Part shown: in pieces, positions 26,106 to 33,835 of the stretch
How the letters are laid out: every line of letters starts with the position of its first letter
Numbering within the stretch: the stretch's first letter is position 1
From: Moellerella sp963519845
Lineage (GTDB): Bacteria > Pseudomonadota > Gammaproteobacteria > Enterobacterales > Enterobacteriaceae
Assembly (NCBI GenBank): GCA_963519845.1
Contig: CAUQNX010000011.1
Span: forward strand, 1 to 64,000
Length of the DNA: 64,000 bases
Direction: 5' to 3'
Position numbers and translations under genes: made by a program
The notes under the pieces: generated by a model
The model's input: the letters and a program-made list of their open reading frames with translations, nothing else
Databases searched by the model: none
Told to the model about the DNA's origin: nothing

Positions 26106-27869
26106 ATGAGCACATTATTATCAGCACAATCTATCTCTTATGAAACTAACATCCATGCACTATTAGTTGATGTTAATTTTAATATCCAAACTGGCGATCG
26201 TATCGGTTTAATTGGCCACAATGGCAGTGGTAAAAGTACCTTATTGAAGCTGCTGACCGGCGAATTAACACCAAGTTCAGGTAATATCAAGATTTCTAAC
26301 CAATGTATTGTCGCCTATATCGAACAGCATCTTCCGCAAGATGTTGCCAATATGACGCTTATCAACGCGGTGCTACAACGCCTTACCTTAGAAAATCGCG
26401 AATTGGATCAATGGCGCGCTGAAGTCCTATTGCAGCAGCTCGGATTTTTGCCACAACAATGGCAATTAACGCCCGAGCAATTAAGTGGCGGTCAGCATAC
26501 GCGATTATTATTAGCTCGCGCCTTAATTCAGCAACCTGATTTATTACTACTTGATGAACCCAGTAACCATCTGGATTTGCCTACTCTGCTGTGGTTATCC
26601 CAATTTTTACAAGATTGGAAAGGTACCTTTATTCTAGTGTCTCATGATCAGTCATTATTGGATAAAGTCACTAATTGCACTTGGATATTACGTGATAAAA
26701 CCACTTATCTCTTTCGCCTCCCCTGTTCAGCGGCACGAAAAGCGCTGGCGGAAAGAGATATCAGTGAAGAGCATCGCCATTTGGCAGAACAAAAAGAGAT
26801 AGATCGTATTGCAATAAGCGCCAAACGTCTGGCGATTTGGGGGCAAGTTTATGATAATGAAAACTTGTCGCGCAAAGCCAAACAGATGGAAAAACAGATT
26901 GACCGTTTAAAAGAGGAACAAACCAGCGTTTCTGAGGGCTATCAGTGGCAATTGACCCTATCAGGTCGAGCGATCCAAGCTAATCGAGTGTTAGAACTTG
27001 AGCAGGCTAAGGTGATGATCCCTGATACTCAACTTTCGCTCTTTACGACTCCATTTTTACAAGTAAAAAGCGGTGATCGCATTGCTATTATTGGTGCTAA
27101 TGGATGTGGTAAATCCACATTAATGCGTTTGTTATGGCAGCATTATCAAAGTGATGCTGGTGATAGTCCTGAGATTAAATTTCATCCAAGAGTCAATGTG
27201 GGTTATTACGATCAGCGGCTACATCAGTTAAATGACAATGATAATTTACTTGATGCATTAAGTCATTTCGCTCCAACTAGCAGTGAAGAGCGAAAAATGG
27301 CCTTAATTGGCGCGGGTTTTCCCTATTTACGTCATCAACAAACCGTCGCCACATTAAGTGGTGGAGAACGTTCAAGATTGTTATTTATTGGACTAAGTCT
27401 AGCGCAATATGCCTTGATTATGCTGGATGAACCTACTAATCACCTTGATATTGAAGGTAAAGAAGCACTAGGTGAGCAGATAAATTGCTTTGAAGGTGCG
27501 GCTATTGTGGTTAGCCACGATCGTTGGTTGATCGAAAATAGCTGTAATCGATTTTGGTTTATCCATAATCAGCAATTAGAGGAGTATCATAATGTTGATC
27601 TTATCTATCAGCAAATTGAGCAGCAGCATAATCAGGCTGTCAGCGAGCAATTAAATGAAGATTTTTGGCGTTCTGAAACCTCTAACTCTGAATTAGTCAT
27701 AGATTCTGCCAGCAAAGCCAATCATGAAGATGCGCTTTTATCTCAGTTATTAGTGCTAGAGGATAAGCTAGCAGCCGATCGTCAGCGCAAGGCTAGCCAT
27801 CAAAAAGTTGCCTTGCAGCAGATATGGGAAAATGAGATCCAATCGTTAAAAATAGCGCTTGGATTATAA
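26106..27869 (+). CDS. ABC-F family ATPase (translation or antibiotic-resistance type)
   Basis: The 587-residue protein has two ATPase domains and no membrane helices, which defines ABC-F. Domain 1 has Walker A GHNGSGKST (37-45), LSGGQ and LLLLDEPSNHLDLPTL. Domain 2 has Walker A GANGCGKST, LSGGERSRL and LIMLDEPTNHLDIEGK. A charged linker with RKAKQMEKQIDRLKEE between the domains corresponds to the P-site tRNA interaction region. ABC-F proteins bind the ribosomal E site and either tune translation or remove antibiotics. It does not match EttA, Uup, YbiT or YheS closely. The leader-peptide arrangement upstream suggests inducible expression. A terminator follows. Confidence 0.85.
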   Translation: MSTLLSAQSISYETNIHALLVDVNFNIQTGDRIGLIGHNGSGKSTLLKLLTGELTPSSGNIKISNQCIVAYIEQHLPQDVANMTLINAVLQRLTLENRELDQWRAEVLLQQLGFLPQQWQLTPEQLSGGQHTRLLLARALIQQPDLLLLDEPSNHLDLPTLLWLSQFLQDWKGTFILVSHDQSLLDKVTNCTWILRDKTTYLFRLPCSAARKALAERDISEEHRHLAEQKEIDRIAISAKRLAIWGQVYDNENLSRKAKQMEKQIDRLKEEQTSVSEGYQWQLTLSGRAIQANRVLELEQAKVMIPDTQLSLFTTPFLQVKSGDRIAIIGANGCGKSTLMRLLWQHYQSDAGDSPEIKFHPRVNVGYYDQRLHQLNDNDNLLDALSHFAPTSSEERKMALIGAGFPYLRHQQTVATLSGGERSRLLFIGLSLAQYALIMLDEPTNHLDIEGKEALGEQINCFEGAAIVVSHDRWLIENSCNRFWFIHNQQLEEYHNVDLIYQQIEQQHNQAVSEQLNEDFWRSETSNSELVIDSASKANHEDALLSQLLVLEDKLAADRQRKASHQKVALQQIWENEIQSLKIALGL

Positions 27870-27896
27870 TTTTATCGTCAGAGAGTTAAACTATTT

Positions 27897-27919
27897 AAGG
27901 CGCAATATGATTGCGCCTT
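27897..27919. terminator. Terminator of the ABC-F gene
   Basis: Perfect ten-base arms, AAGGCGCAAT (27897-27906) and ATTGCGCCTT (27910-27919), close on a three-base loop and run into TTTTTT. It starts 27 bases after the stop and may also serve the convergent gene that ends at 27947. Confidence 0.9.
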
Positions 27920-27946
27920 TTTTGTTATTATTTTTTGTGAGCAAAA

Positions 27947-28582
27947 TTATTTTGAGTGACTCTTTTTGGCAGGCTGAATAATTTCATAACTACAAGGAAA
28001 AGCCGCTTTGGCTATCCATGATAGTGTCTGGCGATTATCCGCAGATTGCAGAATAATATCGCCGGGTTTAATCAGTTGTTGTGCATTTTCGCTGGTGGAA
28101 ATAACAAAAACACCGTCACTCTCAGGCACAACATAATAATTCTGCGGAATACTTTGTGGTACCACTCTTAAATAACCCGGTTTATTTATTAAAGTAAAAG
28201 GTTCACCATAGTCTTTATTAAATGTTTTGGCATCAAGCAGCCGCTGTTCATTTCCCGTCGCCGGACAAATAGTTTCCACCACCCAATCACCCTTTTGAGC
28301 GGGTTTGGATTGTTGTTCGCCTACTTGGTCTTTAATTTTAGTGGTAATAATTTCACCCGATTTGGCAAGACGTGCATAAACGGGTTTAGCCTTTAGCGCT
28401 AAGCCGGTTAAATCTTTTTCTTTAACTTGCGAAAAATAGCTGGCGGGATCTTTAACTGGATAGCTTTCAACTGAATGGGCAACGGCCTGTGTAATAAAAA
28501 CCAATGGCAAAAAAGTCAGTAAAATAGCGGTGGCTTTTAATTTTACTATTTTGATTTCTGTTATTTTTGTTTCCGAGGTCAT
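27947..28582 (-). CDS. Unknown exported or membrane-anchored protein
   Basis: The 211-residue protein has a short basic N-terminus and one hydrophobic stretch (ATAILLTFLPLVFITQAVA, residues 17-35) ending in an AVA-H signal-peptidase-like site, so it is probably periplasmic. The mature part has two cysteines (VETICPATG and FPCSYEI) that could form one disulphide, and a C-terminal region with KPGDIILQSADNRQTLSW that recalls a beta-rich fold. AAGG seven bases upstream supports the start. No family was recognised, and the neighbours give no clear hint. Confidence 0.65.
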   Translation of the reverse strand: MTSETKITEIKIVKLKATAILLTFLPLVFITQAVAHSVESYPVKDPASYFSQVKEKDLTGLALKAKPVYARLAKSGEIITTKIKDQVGEQQSKPAQKGDWVVETICPATGNEQRLLDAKTFNKDYGEPFTLINKPGYLRVVPQSIPQNYYVVPESDGVFVISTSENAQQLIKPGDIILQSADNRQTLSWIAKAAFPCSYEIIQPAKKSHSK

Positions 28583-28705
28583 TCGTCAGCCTTACCAAAA
28601 AGAAATAGGCTTTCAGTTTATCTAATAAGAGCGCTATTATCAGTACTTATCATGCTCTTATTCAATAAAATGACCTTCAGAAAACAGATAGCCGCTCGTT
28701 GGCAA

Positions 28706-28912
28706 CTATTTCAGTCGGCGAGCTCGGCGTAGATAGGAAGAAGGAACTTTGGCACAAAGCTGCTCTTTTAAACCTTTATCTTCTTTTCTCTCTCCACTCT
28801 TCTCATCGACTCTTTTTTCATCTTTTTGCTCTAACATGCCCGTGCTCTCATTTGAATTTATTGTTGAAGTAGGATCTTTTTTTATTTGTATAATATGATG
28901 TGTCTTAGCCAT
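28706..28912 (-). CDS. Small basic protein coupled to the YqjI-like regulator
   Basis: The 68-residue, lysine- and arginine-rich protein starts one base after the regulator's stop, and GAGGA lies eight bases before its ATG, inside the end of the regulator. This strongly suggests a translated gene of the same operon. The middle is highly charged and probably disordered; the end is LRRARRLK, with a single cysteine at LCAKVP. No family was recognised. It may modulate the regulator or bind nucleic acid, but neither can be shown from sequence. Confidence 0.5.
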   Translation of the reverse strand: MAKTHHIIQIKKDPTSTINSNESTGMLEQKDEKRVDEKSGERKEDKGLKEQLCAKVPSSYLRRARRLK

Positions 28913-28913
28913 A

Positions 28914-29447
28914 TTAATGTTCCTCAGAAATTAATGCTAAATTCATCGCTTCGATACGTTGAACTGCTTGATTGATAATATTGACAATTTTAATCGACTC
29001 TTCATCGGCTAATTGTTGTAATACAATCTTATGTCTTAGCAAATTCTTAAATTTATCAACTGCGCTTTCAATTTCGTCAGCGAAACTATTACCTTCTTTA
29101 AGTTCCTGTGCGTACTTAAGTTTCTCTTTAATACAGGTTAAAACGCCTAAATATTCGGTCAAAAATAGCTTGCCTTCATCGGTGATGGAAAACAATTTAC
29201 GTCCTTTATCACCCGTTATTGGTTCAATTAATCCTTGCTCTTCTAACAAGGTTAGCGTTGGATAAATAACGCCTGGGCTAGGACAATAAAATCCCGAGGT
29301 GGTTAACTCGATCTTTTTGATTAATTCATAGCCATAACTCGAAGACTCAGTCAAAAGAGATAAAATATAGAGTCGTAACTCTTTGGGACTGAACATTCTA
29401 CGAAGCTTCCTGCACTGACAATCGATACTTTGATCAATCTCACTCAT
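28914..29447 (-). CDS. yqjI: PadR-family regulator, YqjI-like (iron/nickel-responsive repressor)
   Basis: The 177-residue protein has the PadR winged helix (ELRLYILSLLTESSSYGYELIKKIE, then GFYCPSPGVIYPTLTLLEEQGLIE, the invariant PadR motif) and a C-terminal helical dimerisation part. It follows E. coli YqjI through the core (SPGVIYPTL), but its N-terminus has only DCQC where YqjI carries a long His/Cys-rich metal-binding tail. E. coli YqjI represses yqjH (ferric-siderophore reductase) and itself, and is inactivated by nickel. Two copies of an AGATATATCT operator and a Fur box lie upstream. No yqjH gene is present beside it. Confidence 0.75.
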   Translation of the reverse strand: MSEIDQSIDCQCRKLRRMFSPKELRLYILSLLTESSSYGYELIKKIELTTSGFYCPSPGVIYPTLTLLEEQGLIEPITGDKGRKLFSITDEGKLFLTEYLGVLTCIKEKLKYAQELKEGNSFADEIESAVDKFKNLLRHKIVLQQLADEESIKIVNIINQAVQRIEAMNLALISEEH

Positions 29448-29465
29448 TATTTCTGCTCTCTCAAT

Positions 29466-29483
29466 AAACAGATATATCTGTTT
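29466..29483. promoter_or_regulatory. Operator palindrome 1 upstream of the YqjI-like gene
   Basis: AAACAGATATATCTGTTT is a perfect 18-base palindrome located 19-36 bases before the ATG of the regulator. A second copy of its core lies 52 bases further upstream. PadR-family repressors bind such palindromes and usually repress their own genes. Confidence 0.65.
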
Positions 29484-29521
29484 TTTACTATAATACCCTA
29501 TTTCACATATAATACTAGGTT

Positions 29522-29531
29522 AGATATATCT
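29522..29531. promoter_or_regulatory. Operator palindrome 2 upstream of the YqjI-like gene
   Basis: AGATATATCT repeats the core of the first palindrome and is followed by GTTTTTT as in copy 1. Centre-to-centre distance is 52 bases, close to five helical turns, so two dimers would bind the same face of the DNA. The -10-like TATAAT (29509-29514 area) lies between them. Confidence 0.6.
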
Positions 29532-29546
29532 GTTTTTTCATAATGT

Positions 29547-29565
29547 GCTAATGATAATCATTCTT
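29547..29565. promoter_or_regulatory. Fur box
   Basis: The 19 bases from 29547 match the Fur consensus GATAATGATAATCATTATC at 16 positions, with the central TAATGATAATCATT intact. In E. coli the yqjH-yqjI control region is also bound by Fur. Here only the YqjI-like gene remains downstream (leftward), about 100 bases away, so the site may control it or be a relic of a lost yqjH promoter. Confidence 0.65.
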
Positions 29566-29807
29566 GATAAGTCTAGTGCTATTATTACCATTGTAAAGAG
29601 TGCAGATAACAAGCCTTCTTCACCCAGCTATTTCGGTTGGTCAACTCACTCGCTGAAAGTTATATAACAATTTTATTAATCTATTCATCGATTATCTTAT
29701 GTTTACTTGGTTTTGTGGCTCATCACAAATAAAACTAGGTTAAACTCCTATAGAAAGAGGTATGCAATTGACCCCTTTTGCATCAAAGAATAGTCGTGCT
29801 CAAAAAA

Positions 29808-29831
29808 AAGATCACTTAACAAAGTGACCTT
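29808..29831 (-). terminator. Terminator of the quinone oxidoreductase gene
   Basis: AAGATCACTT (29808-29817) pairs with AAGTGACCTT (29822-29831), with one G-T pair and a four-base loop. On the minus strand it is followed by a long T run. It lies about 24 bases after the stop. Confidence 0.8.
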
Positions 29832-29854
29832 TTTTGTAAAATATCAATAAAATA

Positions 29855-30868
29855 TTAATCATTTAATAAAACTATTTTACCAATAAGATCGCCTGATTCC
29901 ATATGTCGATGCGCCTCGGCAGCTTCTGTCATTGGATAGGTTTTATTGATAATAGGTTTAATTTTGCCTTGCTGGAATAATGGCCAAACATGGATAGCGA
30001 GCTGGTGGGCAATCTCGGCTTTTTCTTGCGCATTACGCGAGCGCATGGTTGAGCCAGTATGGGTCAGACGTTTGATCATCAGAGGCATCAAGTTTAAATT
30101 TTCAGGATTACCCTTCATCACACCGATTTGAATAATACGACCAAATTTCGCCGCTACCGTATAATTTTTACTGACATAATCCCCACCAATTAAATCAACT
30201 ACCATATCGACACCCTTATTTTCGGTCAGAGCTAAGGTTTTTTCGACAAAATCAGTGGTTCGATAATTAATCACTTCATCTGCGCCAATCGATAAAGCCA
30301 CTTGGGCTTTTTCATCTGAGCCAACAGTGGTGATCACCCTCGCCCCTATCGATTTCGCCAGCATAATAGCAATGCTGCCTATTCCTGAGGTGCCACCATG
30401 AATTAATACCGTCTCTTTCGCGGTTAATTTACCAATTTGAAAAACATTCGCCCAAACCGTAAAAATATTCTCGGGCAACGCAGCGGCTTCAATAAAAGAT
30501 AAATGACCAATAGGCAGAGCAAGATCTTGTTGAACTAAACAGTATTGTGCATAACCGCCACCCGCCACTAAGGCGCAGACTTTATCGCCCAATTTCCATT
30601 CAGTGACATCATCCGCCATCGCCACTATGGTGCCCGCAATCTCTAATCCCGGAATAGGAGAGGCATCGGCTGGCGGTGGATATGCGCCTTTACGCTGTAG
30701 AACATCGGGGCGATTAACCCCTGCAGCCGCAACTTTGACCAGTAAATAACCGGATTTAAGCTGAGGAAGGGAAACTTCTCTTACCTGCAATTGTTCAGGT
30801 CCACCTGCTTCGATAATATCGATTACATTCATCGAGCTGGGTAGATTAGAGGTTATTATTTCCATCAT
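29855..30868 (-). CDS. NAD(P)H quinone oxidoreductase, medium-chain dehydrogenase family (PIG3-like)
   Basis: The 337-residue protein has the MDR layout: catalytic domain with AAGVNRPDVLQRKGAYPPP (the PIG3-type signature) and PGLEIAGTIV, then a Rossmann NADPH domain with LIHGGTSGIGSIAIMLAKSIGARV (about residues 152-175). The zinc-binding cysteines of alcohol dehydrogenases are absent, as expected for zeta-crystallin-like quinone reductases. It probably reduces quinones or other electrophiles with NADPH. Two adjacent ATGs follow GGAG; the first is used. The physiological substrate is unknown. Confidence 0.85.
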   Translation of the reverse strand: MMEIITSNLPSSMNVIDIIEAGGPEQLQVREVSLPQLKSGYLLVKVAAAGVNRPDVLQRKGAYPPPADASPIPGLEIAGTIVAMADDVTEWKLGDKVCALVAGGGYAQYCLVQQDLALPIGHLSFIEAAALPENIFTVWANVFQIGKLTAKETVLIHGGTSGIGSIAIMLAKSIGARVITTVGSDEKAQVALSIGADEVINYRTTDFVEKTLALTENKGVDMVVDLIGGDYVSKNYTVAAKFGRIIQIGVMKGNPENLNLMPLMIKRLTHTGSTMRSRNAQEKAEIAHQLAIHVWPLFQQGKIKPIINKTYPMTEAAEAHRHMESGDLIGKIVLLND

Positions 30869-31307
30869 TCTTTCTCCAAAATAAGGGGTAAATGTGACGA
30901 TAGGTTATTATCAACTAATGAAACTCAATAAATTTAGGAATTATCACCTATAAATCCGATTGATTTTTTTACAATAAAAATCGCACTGGGTTTAATTAAT
31001 CGCTAATATTGTGCTATGTTTTAAAATAATCACCATCATATGATAAATAACAGAAACTATTTTATTTATTCAGGCGAATTTTTTATTTTTAATTTAACTT
31101 AAGACAATTGCTAATCCAAATAGCATTATATATGTTAATATATAACGATTTTAAGGCTAATAAAAAAATCATATATTACATGAGCATAGCCTTAAATTGA
31201 TTTAAAACCACTTTAAAATGGTTATCTCTGAATACTACTTACTAGTTGAAAGACTTTATGTTAAAATTGACTCATATCAATATTCTTAACTTGAATGAGC
31301 ATTTTAT
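30869..31307. other. 439-base divergent region between the quinone oxidoreductase gene and fnr
   Basis: It is strongly A/T-rich. Near fnr it holds a canonical FNR site (31267-31280, listed) and, at 31206-31223, an 18-base near-palindrome AACCACTTTAAAATGGTT with one mismatched pair, which might bind another regulator. No coding sequence was seen. Confidence 0.45.
31267..31280 (+). promoter_or_regulatory. FNR box upstream of fnr (autoregulation)
   Basis: TTGACTCATATCAA matches the FNR consensus TTGAT-N4-ATCAA at nine of ten positions. It ends 27 bases before the fnr start codon, near where the transcript should begin, which fits the known anaerobic self-repression of fnr in E. coli. Confidence 0.8.
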
Positions 31308-32063
31308 ATGATCCCAGAAAAACGAGTCGTTCGTCGCATCCAGTCTGGTGGTTGTGCTATTCATTGCCAGGATTGCAGTATAAGTCAATTATGCATTCCA
31401 TTTACACTGAATGAACATGAACTAGATCAACTTGATAATATCATCGAACGTAAAAAGCCGATTCAAAAAGGCCAAACTTTATTTAAAGCCGGTGACGGTC
31501 TGCGATCTCTTTATGCCATCCGTTCAGGCACCATAAAGAGTTATACTATTACCGAAGAAGGTGATGAGCAAATCACAGGTTTTCATCTGGCAGGCGATTT
31601 AGTCGGTTTTGATGCGATTATTAATACTGAGCACCCCAGTTTTGCTCAGGCTCTTGAAACCTCAATGGTATGCGAAATTCCATTTGAAACCCTTGATGAC
31701 CTGTCAGGCAAAATGCCCAACCTCCGTCAGCAAATTATGCGTCTGATGAGTGGTGAAATTAAAGGTGATCAAGAGATGATCCTTCTGTTGTCTAAAAAGA
31801 ATGCAGAAGAGCGCTTAGCCGCCTTTATACATAATTTGTCTCACCGTTTTGCACAACGTGGATTCTCCCCTCGAGAATTTCGTTTAACCATGACACGTGG
31901 TGACATCGGAAATTACCTCGGTTTAACGGTAGAAACAATCAGTCGTTTGCTAGGTCGATTCCAAAAAAGCGATATTTTAAGTGTTAAAGGTAAATATATT
32001 ACTGTTGAAGATATGGACAAATTATCTGAAATAGCGGGTAAACAATCTACCGATCCCATCTAA
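31308..32063 (+). CDS. fnr: FNR, oxygen-responsive global regulator
   Basis: The 251-residue protein is near-identical to E. coli FNR in its key parts. The iron-sulphur cysteines C20, C23 and C29 are in GGCAIHCQDCSISQLC and the fourth is in SMVCEIPFE. The Crp-type sensor fold follows, then the recognition helix in GNYLGLTVETISRLLGRFQ (E and R contacts retained). With an intact [4Fe-4S] cluster it activates anaerobic respiration genes and represses aerobic ones. An FNR box upstream suggests autoregulation. It could control the pnt, dms-like and other genes in the window, but no sites were firmly found there. uspE follows as in E. coli. Confidence 0.98.
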   Translation: MIPEKRVVRRIQSGGCAIHCQDCSISQLCIPFTLNEHELDQLDNIIERKKPIQKGQTLFKAGDGLRSLYAIRSGTIKSYTITEEGDEQITGFHLAGDLVGFDAIINTEHPSFAQALETSMVCEIPFETLDDLSGKMPNLRQQIMRLMSGEIKGDQEMILLLSKKNAEERLAAFIHNLSHRFAQRGFSPREFRLTMTRGDIGNYLGLTVETISRLLGRFQKSDILSVKGKYITVEDMDKLSEIAGKQSTDPI

Positions 32064-32070
32064 TTGCTGC

Positions 32071-32098
32071 GCCAGATCATTAAACTTAATGATCTGGC
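32071..32098 (+). terminator. Terminator of fnr
   Basis: GCCAGATCATTAA (32071-32083) is complementary to 32086-32098, giving a 12-base stem, followed by TTTCGTTTTTAA. It begins seven bases after the fnr stop, so fnr and uspE are largely separate transcripts. Confidence 0.85.
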
Positions 32099-32187
32099 TT
32101 TCGTTTTTAATCTGATTATCACTACTCTTCCTCCTCAACATGGTTTATCGTAAAGAAAACCTGTCCTATCGTTACGAGGAAATCAAT

Positions 32188-33144
32188 ATGGCTAACTATC
32201 AAAATTTATTAGTTGCAATTGACCCAAGTCAGGATGATCAACCGGCGTTACGGCGTGCTGTATATATAGTGCAGCGTAATGGTGGACGGATTAAAGCCTT
32301 TCTTCCCATCTATGATTTGTCTTATGAAATGACGACCTTGCTCTCACCAGAAGAGCGTAGTGCTATGTGCAAAGGCGTGATTAGTCAAAAGACCGCGTGG
32401 ATCAAGCAGCAAGCTCACTATTATCTCGAAGCGGGTATTGATATTCAGATTAAAGTGGTTTGGAACAATAAACCTGCTGATGCCATCATCCAAGAAGTGA
32501 TTACTGGCAAACATGATCTATTGCTTAAAATGACTCACCAATATGATAAATTACAATCGATTATTTTTACCCCACTCGATTGGAATCTATTGCGCAAAGC
32601 TCCTTGCCCTGTTTGGATGGTGAAAGATAAGGTTTGGCCTGATCATGGTTCTGTGGTGGTAGCGGTCAATCTCTCCAATGAAGAGTCTTATCATGATGAT
32701 CTTAATTTAAAGTTAGTTGAGAAAACCAAAGATCTCGCTAAACGCATTGTGAAAGATCCGGCCATTAATCTAGTCAGTGCCTATCCCATTGCACCGATGA
32801 ATATTGCCATTGAATTACCTGATTTTGATCCCAGTATTTATAATAATGCCCTGCGTGGACAACATTTAATTGCCATGAAAGAGCTACGACAAAAATTTGG
32901 TATTGATGAAAAATATACCCATGTTCGTGAGGGGCTGCCGGAAAAAATCATTCCCGAAATGTGTGAAGAGCTGAGCGCCGGTGTTGTGGTTCTTGGCATT
33001 ATCGGACGCACTGGTTTATCCGCAGCCTTTTTAGGTAATACCGCTGAGCATGTAGTCGGACAATTAAAATGTGATTTGTTGGCGATAAAACCGGATAATT
33101 TTGTTTGCCCCATCACAGTTGCTGAAAGTGATATCGCCTCATAG
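32188..33144 (+). CDS. uspE: Universal stress protein E (tandem Usp domains)
   Basis: The 318-residue protein holds two Usp domains in tandem. The first begins MANYQNLLVAIDPSQDDQPALRRA. The second ends with the ATP-binding-type loop VVLGIIGRTGLSAAFLGNTAEHVV, which matches the G-x2-G-x9-G-S/N pattern. E. coli UspE is 316 residues and is likewise next to fnr. The family is linked to stress resistance, motility and adhesion, with no defined enzyme activity. The start at 32188 (GAGG eight bases upstream) is used; the frame is open from 32140 but that extension is not conserved. Confidence 0.95.
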   Translation: MANYQNLLVAIDPSQDDQPALRRAVYIVQRNGGRIKAFLPIYDLSYEMTTLLSPEERSAMCKGVISQKTAWIKQQAHYYLEAGIDIQIKVVWNNKPADAIIQEVITGKHDLLLKMTHQYDKLQSIIFTPLDWNLLRKAPCPVWMVKDKVWPDHGSVVVAVNLSNEESYHDDLNLKLVEKTKDLAKRIVKDPAINLVSAYPIAPMNIAIELPDFDPSIYNNALRGQHLIAMKELRQKFGIDEKYTHVREGLPEKIIPEMCEELSAGVVVLGIIGRTGLSAAFLGNTAEHVVGQLKCDLLAIKPDNFVCPITVAESDIAS

Positions 33145-33163
33145 CGATACCCTCTAATCCTCT

Positions 33164-33185
33164 CCGCTCGCTATTTTGCGGGCGG
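33164..33185 (+). terminator. Possible terminator after uspE
   Basis: CCGCTCGC (33164-33171) pairs with GCGGGCGG (33178-33185) with one G-T pair and a six-base loop. No T run follows, so it may instead protect the 3' end of the transcript. It lies 20 bases after the uspE stop. Confidence 0.4.
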
Positions 33186-33241
33186 TGCTTATCATGTAGC
33201 AAAGATAATTTAAGTTTATTTCTTTCTATATTTTCTAATTA

Positions 33242-33607
33242 CTAATTTTTTTGTACCGGAACAAATACATTCCATTTTTTTGTATGGGTCGGTGAGGTAC
33301 TTATACGACAATTAACCACCAGATTATCACCTGATAGGCCATAACTTTTAGAAACCCATTTTACGCTGAGTGGAACTGCGCATCTTGGCACAAGAACCTT
33401 CATATTAGGGCTCCCCGCTATCCATTGCTCATCTATATTACTCTTATTATTTTCTACAATCAGAAATTGAACGGCATGTTGCCTGATATCAGATAGATCA
33501 TGATATGTCTGATTATTGGTTGATAGCTGCATATCATTTGCACTTGCTGTAAAACTTAAAAAAAGGGTTAGTATTACTTTTGCTAGATTCTTCACTCTTA
33601 TTTTCAT
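33242..33607 (-). CDS. Small exported protein with a FlgA-N-terminal-like pattern
   Basis: The 121-residue protein has a clear signal peptide (MKIRVKNLAKVILTLFLSF, cut near TASA-ND). The mature part has two cysteines, in VPRCAVPLSVKW and VVNCRISTS, followed by KKWNVFVPVQ. The order 'P-x-C-x2-P-L ... V-x-C ... W-x-V-x-V-P-V' is that of the N-terminal domain of the flagellar P-ring chaperone FlgA, but the C-terminal SAF domain is missing and no flagellar genes are near. Function is unknown; the similarity is by eye. Confidence 0.6.
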   Translation of the reverse strand: MKIRVKNLAKVILTLFLSFTASANDMQLSTNNQTYHDLSDIRQHAVQFLIVENNKSNIDEQWIAGSPNMKVLVPRCAVPLSVKWVSKSYGLSGDNLVVNCRISTSPTHTKKWNVFVPVQKN

Positions 33608-33835
33608 TCTTTAAAAGACCTATTACTTATGCTTAAGTATACAGCTTCCGCCAGAAAGATTTTTTATACTATCAAAAATCTACCCTCTTAATCGCTTTCG
33701 TTGCTTATTCCAACAAATAAATTTTTATTTTAGAGAAAATCTGATTATTTGTTGTCTTAACTATTTATGATGGGCGCGATAAGGCATTAGCGTCATTTAA
33801 ATAAGAGCAATGATAAAATACAAGGGATGATTAAT

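Larger units (their letters stand above)
29448..29854. other. 407-base intergenic region with the YqjI-like control elements
   Basis: It contains the two AGATATATCT operators, a Fur box (all listed) and the terminator of the quinone oxidoreductase gene. Downstream of the Fur box, on the plus strand, there is no yqjH gene; an 18-codon fragment near 29609-29665 (KPSSPSYFGW...) has no recognised parent. The rest shows nothing supportable. Confidence 0.45.

Noticed and set aside
29609..29665. Possible remnant gene fragment (KPSSPSYFGW...) near the Fur box
   Set aside because: Too short and no recognisable parent; could be chance.
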